A stretch of 36,052 nucleotides of DNA from Phycisphaerales bacterium (GTDB lineage Bacteria; Planctomycetota; Phycisphaerae; Phycisphaerales; UBA1924), in contig JAGQOH010000034.1 of assembly GCA_020427635.1 (NCBI GenBank), forward strand, positions 1 through 36,052. The letters are read 5' to 3'. Both the position numbers and the translations under genes were made by a program. The notes below the pieces were generated by a model. It was given only the letters and a program-made list of their open reading frames with translations. It was not told where the DNA came from and made no database searches. Below, in pieces: positions 16,409 to 23,843 of this stretch (within the stretch, counting starts at the first letter, position 1; each line of letters starts with the position of its first letter).

Positions 16409-16459
16409 TTCTTTGGCTCGGGTGCCGTGAGTCCGCGAAGGCCACGCTTCTCTGGGTGC

Positions 16460-16482
16460 CCGGGGTTGCTTGTCAACCCCGG
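16460..16482. terminator. Perfect 9-bp stem-loop, possible terminator
   Basis: CCGGGGTTG (16460-16468), a 5-nt loop, and CAACCCCGG (16474-16482). It lies between convergent genes, so it could stop transcription from either side. There is no T-run, so it may instead be another part of the repeat cluster. Confidence 0.4.
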
Positions 16483-16486
16483 ACTT

Positions 16487-16534
16487 CCCTCGCCCCGCGT
16501 GCGGGGAGAGGGTGGCGCTTCGCCGGGTGAGGGG
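16487..16534. repeat. REP-like repeat, copy B2 (short form)
   Basis: A long imperfect hairpin from CCCTC (16487-16491) to GAGGG (16508-16512), with an inner GC-rich stem (CCCCGC/GCGGGG). It is followed by the same TGGCGCTTCGCC and GGGTGAGGGG sequence as copy B1. It abuts copy C. Confidence 0.75.
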
Positions 16535-16538
16535 CTCC

Positions 16539-16632
16539 CCCTCTCCCTCAGGGAGAGGGGGGATCCGCCGCAGGCGGAGACGGGTGAGCGCTCTTTCAAT
16601 GTGTGCCGTGGTTGTCTTGGGCAACCATGATC
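16539..16632. repeat. REP-like dispersed repeat, copy C
   Basis: Hairpins CCCTCTCCC (16539-16547) with GGGAGAGGG (16551-16559), and TCCGCC (16564-16569) with GGCGGA (16573-16578). Then GGGTGAG and the tail TGTGTGCCGT ... CTTGGGCAACCA (16616-16627). It matches copy A over nearly its whole length, including the non-palindromic tail. Confidence 0.78.
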
Positions 16633-16634
16633 TT

Positions 16635-16661
16635 CTCTGTGTGCTCTGTGCTCTCTGTGGT
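16635..16661. repeat. 9-bp tandem repeat, three units of CTCTGTGNN
   Basis: CTCTGTG occurs at 16635, 16644 and 16653, exactly 9 bp apart. It follows directly on repeat copy C and ends 19 bp before the stop of the Gfo/Idh/MocA gene. Confidence 0.7.
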
Positions 16662-16679
16662 GAAATCCTGCGCCTGGGG

Positions 16680-17672
16680 CTAGTACTCCACCCCCAACTG
16701 CTCCAAGCACACCTCCATCGCGCGCGCCTGCTGCGCCTCCCAGTCTCCGCCCCAAATGCGCTCGCCGCGCACAAACCGTTCAAACTGATACACAAACGCC
16801 GAGTCCCCCTGCACAACCTCGTGCAACTCCTCCCCGTCGCGCGTAACCGTGACCGGCGCGCCCGCATCCTCCGGCGGATTCCAGGGCCAGTCGCAATACG
16901 CCTCCCCGCGCGTCCCGATCAATCGCACGTGCGTCGGCTCCTGCTCCATGATCGAACACTTCGCCCGCAACCGCACGCCCGACGGAAACGCACCCTCAAG
17001 GTGCACCGTCCCGTCGACCTGCTTCGTCTCACCTGGCGTCGCCGGCGCCAATTCCCCATGCGCCCGCAACTCCACAAATTCCTCACCCGCCACATACCGC
17101 GCAAAGCTCAGGCAATAGCACCCAAGATCCATCATCGCCCCGCCCGCCCACGCGTGTGACCGGCGCGTCGCAATACGCTCTGGCAGCGTCATGTTGCTGC
17201 ACCGATTCGCCTGCACCTCAACGAGCCTGCCGATCGGCCCCTCCTCCCCACCCTGCGCAATCGCACGCAATCGCGCCGACACCGGGTGATGCAGATTCAT
17301 GAACCCCTCGGCAAACCGCGCCCCCGCCGTCGCCGCCATCGCGCGCACCTGCTCCGCCCGCCACGCCAGGGGCTTCTCGCACAGCACCCGCACACCGCGC
17401 TCGAGCAACCCCACCGTCCACGCCGGATGCATCCGATTCGGCAGCGTCACATACGCCGCATCGAACTGCGCTTCACCACCCGTGAACGCACCCGCCGCAC
17501 CACCAAGCTGCAGCGCCGCAGCGCCCGTCGCGCCCTCGATCGTCGCGCAGAACTCCTTGGCACGTTCGATTGAACGAGACGCAACAGCAACAACCTCGCA
17601 GCCTTTGGAGCGCGCGAGCAACGGTGTCACTTTTTGTGCGATTGCGCCGGTACCGACGACCACCCAGCGCAT
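16680..17672 (-). CDS. Gfo/Idh/MocA family oxidoreductase (1)
   Basis: 330 residues from the ATG at 17672, 4 nt after the atpC stop, so probably translated with atpC. The N-terminal Rossmann fold has GTGAIA (7-12). The family Lys is in EKP (99-101), preceded by LCEKPLAW. The C-terminal alpha/beta domain binds the substrate. These enzymes oxidise or reduce sugars, inositols or similar compounds with NAD(P); the substrate is not readable here. The longer frame upstream overlaps atpC and is rejected. Sequence similarity to the second Gfo/Idh/MocA gene downstream of 18123 is limited to the cofactor-binding half. Confidence 0.85.
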   Translation of the reverse strand: MRWVVVGTGAIAQKVTPLLARSKGCEVVAVASRSIERAKEFCATIEGATGAAALQLGGAAGAFTGGEAQFDAAYVTLPNRMHPAWTVGLLERGVRVLCEKPLAWRAEQVRAMAATAGARFAEGFMNLHHPVSARLRAIAQGGEEGPIGRLVEVQANRCSNMTLPERIATRRSHAWAGGAMMDLGCYCLSFARYVAGEEFVELRAHGELAPATPGETKQVDGTVHLEGAFPSGVRLRAKCSIMEQEPTHVRLIGTRGEAYCDWPWNPPEDAGAPVTVTRDGEELHEVVQGDSAFVYQFERFVRGERIWGGDWEAQQARAMEVCLEQLGVEY

Positions 17673-17676
17673 TGGA

Positions 17677-18078
17677 TTACTTGCGGGCTGCTGCGACGCG
17701 CGCCTGGGCCACACGCCGCGCCTCAGTAATCGCGTCCATTTGGCTCGCATCCGCCGGCTTCCGCGCATTCGCCTCCGCCAGCTCCGCCCGCGCTTCCTCC
17801 GCGTTCAGCTCGCTCACAGGCGTCGCCCCACTCGCCAGCACCGTAAGCGTGTCGCCCACGTTCTGCATGAACCCGCCTTCAATGAACCAACTGCGGCTCT
17901 GCCCCCCAGGCATGTCCACCCGGAACTGCCCGGGCCCAAGCTTCCCCACCACCGCCGACGTCTGGTGCATCACACCAAACTGCCCATCGTGCATCGGCAC
18001 CGACGCATACGTCGCCGCCGTATCAAGCACACGGGCTTCAGGCGTAATCAACTTGCACGTGAAGGTCTTGTCAGCCAC
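17677..18078 (-). CDS. atpC: ATP synthase epsilon subunit
   Basis: 133 residues from the GTG at 18078, chosen because AGGAG lies 6 nt upstream; a TTG at 18099 is the alternative. The N-terminal beta-sandwich of F1 epsilon is recognisable (ITPEARVLD, VPMHDGQFGV, GQFRVD, FIEGGFMQ, LTVLA), followed by the helical hairpin rich in Ala/Glu (about 90-133). Epsilon links the F1 rotor to the c-ring and can inhibit ATP hydrolysis. Normally atpC directly follows atpD; here no other atp gene is adjacent, and the neighbours on both sides are Gfo/Idh/MocA oxidoreductases. Confidence 0.88.
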   Translation of the reverse strand: MADKTFTCKLITPEARVLDTAATYASVPMHDGQFGVMHQTSAVVGKLGPGQFRVDMPGGQSRSWFIEGGFMQNVGDTLTVLASGATPVSELNAEEARAELAEANARKPADASQMDAITEARRVAQARVAAARK

Positions 18079-18108
18079 GGGAAACTCCTGGGAAACCAAG
18101 GGGCGAAT

Positions 18109-18114
18109 AGTATA
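18109..18114 (-). promoter_or_regulatory. Candidate -10 element (TATACT) upstream of atpC
   Basis: On the minus strand TATACT (18114-18109) lies 30 nt before the GTG start, between the stop of the upstream oxidoreductase (18123) and the AGGAG. No matching -35 box is visible. It suggests atpC has its own promoter rather than depending on read-through. Confidence 0.4.
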
Positions 18115-18122
18115 CCCAACCC

Positions 18123-19259
18123 TCAGAACCCCTTGCTCGCATCCGCCTTCCGCTCCGCCCGGGCCGCCTCCATGATCCGGTGCGCCGTCCGCACCGCCCC
18201 CAGCCCCGCCTTCGCATCAATCGCCGGCGTCTTCCCGGTCCGCACCGCATCCAGAAACGTCGTGATCTCGTGCTCCAGCTGGTCGGCGTCTTCCTCAAGC
18301 GCCAAATTCTCGATCGTCACCAGCTCGTGATAGTTCAGGTCGCTCAGGTCCTTGCCTTGCCGCAGGTCCTCACGGATCTGTTCCATCGCCAGCTGGTTCG
18401 CCGTCTTGCGGATCAACACGCCCTTCTTCAGCGCGTAATCGATCGACACATACCCATTCTCGCCAATGACGCGCGTCTTCCGCTCCGTCTTCAGCGCCAA
18501 CCGCGACGCACTGATATTCGCAACACACTTCCCATTCGGCGTGTCAAATGTCAGCCGCGCATGGCACACATCCTCATACTCCGTCAACACGGGCACGCCC
18601 GACGCCTGCACCTCCGTCGGCTCAATCCCGCCCATCAACCACAGCACCACATCCAGGTCATGGATCATCATGTCCATCACCACCGACACATCCACCGAAC
18701 GGAACGTCATCGGACTGACGCGCACCATCTCCACGAAGCGCGGCACAACACCACGCGTCCCATCCTCGCGATCCATCCCAATCCGCTGCGCGCGCTCCAG
18801 AGCAATCACTGCCGGATTGAACCGCTCGATATGCCCCACCATCAACGTCGCGCCGTGCCGCTCCGCAAGATCCGCAAGCTCCTGCGCCTCCGCCTCGTCG
18901 TTCGCGAGCGGCTTCTCGATCAGACACGCCACGCCCGCCTGCAACAAAGGCCGCGCACACTTCAGGTGATACGTCGTCGGCACCGCAATCGTCACCGCAT
19001 CCACACCCGCCTCGATCAACTCCTGCTCGTTCGCAAATGCAGGCACGCCCAACCGCTCCGCGTGCTCCTCGCGTCGGTCCTTCGAGTCATCCACCACCCC
19101 AACCAGCTTCACGCCCGGCAACTTCGCGTACTTCGTTGCATGGTGGCGCCCCATCCGTCCAACACCAACCACCCCGCAGCGCAGCACCCCCTGCTGGGTC
19201 GCCGAGTCGCCGCCGCTGGTGCCGGTCGCGTTCGCCATCGGTTTCTGGGTTGTGGGCAT
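18123..19259 (-). CDS. Gfo/Idh/MocA family oxidoreductase (2)
   Basis: 378 residues from the ATG at 19259, with AAGGAG 11 nt upstream; an in-frame ATG at 19298 is less likely. The Rossmann motif GVGRMG (32-37), the family EKP (115-117) and a C-terminal domain with a His-Asp pair in MIHDLD are present. The enzyme is NAD(P)-dependent; its substrate is probably a sugar, possibly a nucleotide sugar given the envelope genes elsewhere, but that is inference. The first 25 residues are low-complexity (Thr/Ser/Gly). Only 44 bp separate its stop from the atpC start. Confidence 0.86.
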   Translation of the reverse strand: MPTTQKPMANATGTSGGDSATQQGVLRCGVVGVGRMGRHHATKYAKLPGVKLVGVVDDSKDRREEHAERLGVPAFANEQELIEAGVDAVTIAVPTTYHLKCARPLLQAGVACLIEKPLANDEAEAQELADLAERHGATLMVGHIERFNPAVIALERAQRIGMDREDGTRGVVPRFVEMVRVSPMTFRSVDVSVVMDMMIHDLDVVLWLMGGIEPTEVQASGVPVLTEYEDVCHARLTFDTPNGKCVANISASRLALKTERKTRVIGENGYVSIDYALKKGVLIRKTANQLAMEQIREDLRQGKDLSDLNYHELVTIENLALEEDADQLEHEITTFLDAVRTGKTPAIDAKAGLGAVRTAHRIMEAARAERKADASKGF

Positions 19260-19372
19260 CGTGTGTACTACTCCTTCACCGATGGGCCCTTGGCCCACGC
19301 CGGCATTGGTCCCTCAACCCAAGGCATCACCCCGGGTCCCCGCATGAAATCCCCAATAGCAGACCACATCCG

Positions 19373-19394
19373 GGCCCCGACCGCCACCGGGGCC
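19373..19394. terminator. GC-rich stem-loop, possible terminator
   Basis: GGCCCCG (19373-19379) with CGGGGCC (19388-19394) around an 8-nt loop. It is just downstream of the last gene of the minus-strand cluster that starts with purL, and upstream of the second oxidoreductase. Only a 3-T run follows, on the plus side. Confidence 0.38.
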
Positions 19395-19415
19395 TTTCCC
19401 CAGACCCTCGCCCGA

Positions 19416-20531
19416 TCAGGGCTCCTCTTCGAGCCCATAGGCGTCCAACGATCGCCCCATCAACTCCTCTGGCGAGCGCGTATCCGCCTTGGGCAGCTCC
19501 GCCCGGTCGAGCCCCACCCCGCCCTCCTCCGCATGCCGCGCCGCCAGAAAGTCCGACGTATCCACGGGCTCGATCGGCTCGCTCATCGTCACCAACTCTT
19601 CCGCCCGCTCGCGCCGACGCTGCGCCAATCGCCGATCGCGCTCGACCTCCGCCGCAGCATTCCGCTTCGCCCACCCCACCACCGACATCATCTGCAGAAT
19701 CGAAATGATCAGGAAGATGTACGCAACGATCGTCAGAAAAATGCCAAACGCCCAACCAAGCCGCGTAATCCCAAGCAGCACCCCCAACACACCGCCGCCC
19801 GTGTGCCCAAGCAGCGCTGCGCCCAATTGCAACGCGACATGCCCCACCGCAAGCACGCCGCCCACCGCCAAACACCACGCCACGCCGCGCAGCCGATTGC
19901 CCAAACCACTATCGCTCCCCCAGTCCGCGATGTAGCTCAAATACACCGCAAGCGGAAAGTGCCCGATCGCGCCCACAAACTGAAACGCAACCGTGCCAAT
20001 CGCCAACCACGTCTCGAGCATGCTCCCCGGATTCGCAAATGGTGAGATCGCATCAAGCAATCCACCAATCAATCCGCCCGCTTCCAATACGATCGCCCAC
20101 CGCCGAAAACGTGCCTCCCACTCACCTTCCACCTCGCCCGGATCGCGCGGCCGAGGCTGACACACCAACACCACACCCGCAAACCACATCAATACCGGAA
20201 TCGCACCGAGCACAACCGCCTGCGTCGCACCCGCCGCCGCCGCACCCCCTGCGATCAAACTCAATGGCACGCTTGCGCCCAGCAGCAGCAGCCCAACGAT
20301 CAGCTGCGCCAGATACCGCTGCGGCGCATGACCAAGCCCCATGTACTGGCCCGTCGACGCGATCGCGATGATCTGCCCGCACTCCGGACACTGCTGCCCC
20401 ATGTGCAGCCCGCGCAGGTCATACCCGCAACTCTTGCACAGCACCTTCTCAGCAATGAAGCTGCCCAACCCCGGCTCGCGCAACCGCGTCGATCTGTGAT
20501 TCGGTCTGCTCGTGGTCATGCTGAGTGTCAT
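19416..20531 (-). CDS. Zinc-ribbon multi-TM membrane protein (B)
   Basis: 371 residues from the ATG at 20531 (alternative ATG at 20519), 7 nt after the stop of its neighbour. The N-terminal ribbon CKSCGYDLRG ... CPECGQ has four Cys able to bind zinc. About six hydrophobic segments follow, then a charged, coiled C-terminal tail rich in Arg and Glu. I know this ribbon as typical of planctomycete membrane proteins of unknown function. It is paralogous in plan to the gene upstream (zinc-ribbon protein A). No enzymatic motif is visible. Confidence 0.7.
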   Translation of the reverse strand: MTLSMTTSRPNHRSTRLREPGLGSFIAEKVLCKSCGYDLRGLHMGQQCPECGQIIAIASTGQYMGLGHAPQRYLAQLIVGLLLLGASVPLSLIAGGAAAAGATQAVVLGAIPVLMWFAGVVLVCQPRPRDPGEVEGEWEARFRRWAIVLEAGGLIGGLLDAISPFANPGSMLETWLAIGTVAFQFVGAIGHFPLAVYLSYIADWGSDSGLGNRLRGVAWCLAVGGVLAVGHVALQLGAALLGHTGGGVLGVLLGITRLGWAFGIFLTIVAYIFLIISILQMMSVVGWAKRNAAAEVERDRRLAQRRRERAEELVTMSEPIEPVDTSDFLAARHAEEGGVGLDRAELPKADTRSPEELMGRSLDAYGLEEEP

Positions 20532-20538
20532 CGACACA

Positions 20539-21405
20539 TTAGGCGGGCGAACCGGCCTCCGGTTCCGCACCGCCTTCCCACGCATGTATCGGCTGCCCCC
20601 CAGACCCTGGCCCAAGGGACACGATGCCCGACCACACCCCCGCCAGAGCGAAGAACGGCGTGGCAAGAGCGACCAGCAACGCGATCGGCCACGCAATGAG
20701 CAAAACGAACACCGCCAGCGGCCCCCACGTCGTCACGATGCGACAGAACCCCTCGAACGACGCCTCCCCGCTGCCAACACGCTCGGCACAAAGCTCACTG
20801 ACCTTCAACACCGACAACAAGGATCCCCAGAGGAGGATCGGCGCCGACACGATCATCAGCACACCGAAGCCGAATACGACGCCTTCAAACATGGAGGACA
20901 CGCCTGAAACGCTCCACGTCACCAGCGGGCCCACAAGCGCCAACACCGTCGCAGCGCGCGGCCCATACCGCAGCGTGCGCCAATGCTTCGCGCCCTGATG
21001 CTCCAGCCGCTTGTCGCCCTCCCGCGCGCAAGCAATGTCCGTTGTGCCCCATGCAAACAAGCCCATGTAGGCCACGATGCCGACCAGAAACACAACCAGC
21101 GGAGCTGCGTCTTCCACGACAAACATGAACACCAGCGATGTCACGAAGAGCACTGCAAGCCCGATCGATGCGCCAAAGATCACACCAAATCCGCGCCGCG
21201 CACGACTGCGCACCTCATCACGCCACGCAAAGGGAGCGCACGGCACGCTGTCCATGATCGCCAGGCCGCACTCCGGACAGGCGCCCTCTCTCCCCAATCC
21301 ACGCAGGTCGTAGTCGCACTCGACGCAGCACTGATCCCAAGGCGCTGGTGCCACCGCTCGACTCACTTCCTCTCGTGGCGGCGGTGTATACGCGTCTTCG
21401 ACCAT
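20539..21405 (-). CDS. Zinc-ribbon multi-TM membrane protein (A)
   Basis: 288 residues from the ATG at 21405 (a GTG is directly upstream at 21408), 9 nt after the glycosyltransferase stop. The ribbon CVECDYDLRGL ... CPECG is followed by about six TM segments. Same plan as protein B but with low identity outside the ribbon, suggesting an old tandem duplication. Position after purQ and a GT83-type enzyme suggests an envelope function at most; the role is unknown. Confidence 0.7.
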   Translation of the reverse strand: MVEDAYTPPPREEVSRAVAPAPWDQCCVECDYDLRGLGREGACPECGLAIMDSVPCAPFAWRDEVRSRARRGFGVIFGASIGLAVLFVTSLVFMFVVEDAAPLVVFLVGIVAYMGLFAWGTTDIACAREGDKRLEHQGAKHWRTLRYGPRAATVLALVGPLVTWSVSGVSSMFEGVVFGFGVLMIVSAPILLWGSLLSVLKVSELCAERVGSGEASFEGFCRIVTTWGPLAVFVLLIAWPIALLVALATPFFALAGVWSGIVSLGPGSGGQPIHAWEGGAEPEAGSPA

Positions 21406-21414
21406 CACCTCACT

Positions 21415-22959
21415 TTACGTCCCGCCATCCTCCTGCGTTCCAAGTCCACGCAAGATCTCCGCCGGCACCGCATCCACCGCCCACAGCCCGATCCGAGGCG
21501 AACCCTCCACGGCGCGCCCGTCCTGCGCGCGCAACCGCCGCAGTTCCGCCGAAAGAACACTCGCCTCGGGCAACCCTTCCCGCATCGGCATGATGACCCA
21601 CCGCGCCCGTCCCAGCAGTTCCGCACTCGCCGCGCCAACCTGATGCCGACCCATCAAGGTCGGGATCGGCACATACCCCAACCCGTCAAACACGACGACA
21701 TCATCACCCACAACTTGCCCAGCCTGCCGCGCAAACTGCGCGATCGCATCGCCCGTCCCTGTGCGCGCGCCGCGCGACCAGAACACTTCCCGCGCACTGA
21801 TCGATGTACCAACAATGAGCGCACAACCCGCGATGATCCCCGCGCGTCGCCCCGCCGCCACCTTCATCCCGCCGAGCACTTTTTCCAGGGCAAACGCCGC
21901 CAGAATCGCCGCCGCCGGATACGCAGGCGCGACATACGACCCACCCTTGCCGGCAAGCACCGTCATGACCCCGAGCACCATGCACATCCAAAGCACGACC
22001 GGCACCGTCGCGTGCGCGCGCCAACGGTTGATTGGCCCAAGCATAAACAGCGCCGCGAGGCTCAGCACCGACCACGGCGCGAAACGTTCCACGTGGAACA
22101 TGATCGGGCGCATGTGCGCCATGATGCGCGCGCCGATGGTCTGTGCGCCCGCGGAGGCGTCCAGCCGCCCCGCCATCTCCTTGCCGAGCAATCCTGTGCG
22201 CACATACTGGGGATCTTGCAGGTACGCCGGGATGAGCCATGCCGCAGCCATCGCCGCAACCGTCGGCAGACCCCACCACCAACCGAGGCGCAGCGCCGGC
22301 CTGATGCCGCGTTGTGTATCGCCTTCCTCCGTGCGCGCGCCGATCCAGAGCGCGTGCAAGCTTGCATAGATAGGAATGAGTGCCGCAGCGGGACCTTTGG
22401 TCAGGACGGCCAATCCGGTCAGGACCCACATGGCAACGAGCCAGCGTGTGCGCAGTTTGCCCGGCGGCGCGTTGAGCGCGCTCATTGCGCACAGCCAGCC
22501 AGCGGTGAGCAGCGCGATGAGCAGCATGTCAGGTCGGCAGAAGTAGATGTGTTTTGCGTTTTCGGGCGCGGCGATCCAAATACACGCCGCGGCGCAGGCC
22601 ATGGGCCACTGCGCGCGGCCAAAGACGCGTCGGGCGGCAACGAACGTGAACCCAATGGTTGCGAGCCCCGCAAGAAGTGATGGAAGTTTGAGTGCGATTT
22701 CACTGTGCCAGCCGGCGGCGAAAAGTGGCGCATCGAGCCAGTTGTAGAGCGGCGGCTTGCGCGAGGGTTGCCCGGTTGCATCGATCGGCAGGGCCCAGCG
22801 CCCATGGAGGACCATGTCGGCGGTGAAGGATGCAGTCTTGGATTGATCGAGGTTTTGATAGAGGTCGGACGGCCCGAGGATGCGAGCTGCGAACACGAGC
22901 AGGACTGTTGCGCACAGTAATACAAGCGCGGCGCGCGATGAGCGATGTGCGCTATTCAT
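21415..22959 (-). CDS. ArnT/PMT-like membrane glycosyltransferase (GT83-type)
   Basis: 514 residues. A multi-pass inner-membrane protein with at least ten hydrophobic segments. Near the N-terminus, the acidic loop around SDLYQNLDQSKT and the KPPLYNWL motif (about 68-75) are typical of the ArnT/PMT superfamily. These transfer sugars from polyprenyl-phosphate donors to lipid A, proteins or other acceptors. The short C-terminal periplasmic region is probably an acceptor-binding part. The ATG overlaps the purQ stop (ATGA), so translation is coupled. The gene contains a parS-like site (22085-22100) that encodes MFHVER, and GC skew changes sign inside it. Confidence 0.8.
   Translation of the reverse strand: MNSAHRSSRAALVLLCATVLLVFAARILGPSDLYQNLDQSKTASFTADMVLHGRWALPIDATGQPSRKPPLYNWLDAPLFAAGWHSEIALKLPSLLAGLATIGFTFVAARRVFGRAQWPMACAAACIWIAAPENAKHIYFCRPDMLLIALLTAGWLCAMSALNAPPGKLRTRWLVAMWVLTGLAVLTKGPAAALIPIYASLHALWIGARTEEGDTQRGIRPALRLGWWWGLPTVAAMAAAWLIPAYLQDPQYVRTGLLGKEMAGRLDASAGAQTIGARIMAHMRPIMFHVERFAPWSVLSLAALFMLGPINRWRAHATVPVVLWMCMVLGVMTVLAGKGGSYVAPAYPAAAILAAFALEKVLGGMKVAAGRRAGIIAGCALIVGTSISAREVFWSRGARTGTGDAIAQFARQAGQVVGDDVVVFDGLGYVPIPTLMGRHQVGAASAELLGRARWVIMPMREGLPEASVLSAELRRLRAQDGRAVEGSPRIGLWAVDAVPAEILRGLGTQEDGGT
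22085..22100. other. parS-like ParB-binding site
   Basis: CGTTCCACGTGGAACA has a perfect 14-bp palindromic core, GTTCCACGTGGAAC, and matches the bacterial chromosomal parS consensus TGTTNCACGTGNAACA at 15 of 16 positions, differing only at the first base. It lies within the glycosyltransferase coding sequence. Other CACGTG hexamers in the window match the consensus much less well. Chromosomal parS sites cluster near oriC, which fits the skew switch about 300 bp away. Confidence 0.75.
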
Positions 22960-23840
22960 CGGGCTCGAGCGAGTTCGCGCGCAACATCGACAGCGCCGCG
23001 GAACATGGTGACGCCTGGCGCTTCAGCTTGACGGACAGACGCATCCAAGCGCGTGGCAAAGGGATGGTGATCCCAAGACAGATAGCGGTCGGGGTGCGGC
23101 ATGAGCCCGAAGATGCGCCCGGAAGCGTCGCACACGCCGGCGATCGAGCCTTCACTGCCATTGACATTGTCAATGTAGCGCAGCGCCACTTGACCACCGG
23201 CTTCCAGCACATCAAGCACGCGTTGCGATGTTGTGACGAAACGTCCTTCGCCCGAGGCGAGCGGGAGCATGCGCGCTACGTCCGGCATGTCAAGCAGGGC
23301 GCGCGTCCAAACGCACGGGCTGGCTGCGTTCGCCTTGACGCGCACCCACGTGTCGATGAAGCGGCCCGTGCTGTTGTGCGCCAGGGTGACGACGCTTGGG
23401 GGTGGCTTGGCGGGCCATGTTGAACGTGCGCGGTGTTCGCGATCCAGCTCGATCGGCTCGGGTCCGGGCAAGAGGCCGCATTGCACGAGAGCTTGGAAGC
23501 CATTGCAAACGCCAATGATGGGCACACCGCGTGCGGCCGCCTCGCAGAGCGCGCCGTAGAGGTGGGTGCGCATGCGCACCGCGAGCACGCGTCCGGCGGC
23601 GATGTCATCGCCATAGCTGAAACCACCTGGAATGCCAATGATGTCGAACTCTTCCAGTAGCCTTGGATACTCGATCAGGCGTTCCAAGTGCACACGCTTT
23701 GGTTCAGCACCGGCCAGCGCAAAGGCGCGCACCATCTCGTCATCGCAGTTCGTGCCCGCTGCGCGCAGGAGCAGCGCGCGTGGTTTGGGATCACTTGTCT
23801 CTGTCCGCGACGACATGCCTGATTGTAGGGCGCTGACCAT
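22956..23840 (-). CDS. purQ: Phosphoribosylformylglycinamidine synthase, glutaminase subunit
   Basis: 294 residues. A class I glutamine amidotransferase that feeds ammonia to PurL for FGAM synthesis in the purine pathway. The nucleophile is Cys112 (GVCNGFQAL) and the catalytic His is His249. The third triad residue, normally Glu in PHPER, is Asp251 (MPHPDR). The chain is longer than the roughly 230-residue Bacillus PurQ. The start at 23840 is 3 nt after the purL stop; an in-frame ATG at 23816 is the alternative. Its stop overlaps the glycosyltransferase start. Confidence 0.93.
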   Translation of the reverse strand: MVSALQSGMSSRTETSDPKPRALLLRAAGTNCDDEMVRAFALAGAEPKRVHLERLIEYPRLLEEFDIIGIPGGFSYGDDIAAGRVLAVRMRTHLYGALCEAAARGVPIIGVCNGFQALVQCGLLPGPEPIELDREHRARSTWPAKPPPSVVTLAHNSTGRFIDTWVRVKANAASPCVWTRALLDMPDVARMLPLASGEGRFVTTSQRVLDVLEAGGQVALRYIDNVNGSEGSIAGVCDASGRIFGLMPHPDRYLSWDHHPFATRLDASVRQAEAPGVTMFRGAVDVARELARAR

Positions 23841-23843
23841 CGC

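Larger units (their letters stand above)
16344..16679. other. 336-bp non-coding region filled with palindromic repeats
   Basis: The longest gene-free stretch in the window, between the convergent pfkB-type and Gfo/Idh/MocA genes. It holds three REP-like units, one extra 9-bp stem-loop and a 9-bp tandem repeat, listed separately. Open frames in it are short and consist of repeat sequence. Confidence 0.8.

Noticed and set aside
16361..16630. Short open frames in the repeat cluster between pfkB and the oxidoreductase
   Set aside because: They translate hairpin repeat sequence (Gly/Glu/Pro/Arg runs) and lack ribosome-binding sites.
18055..18065. CACGTG-containing sequence in atpC as a second parS
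   Set aside because: The flanks (TTG and AAG) do not match GTTN/NAAC well enough; several other CACGTG hexamers in the window are equally poor.
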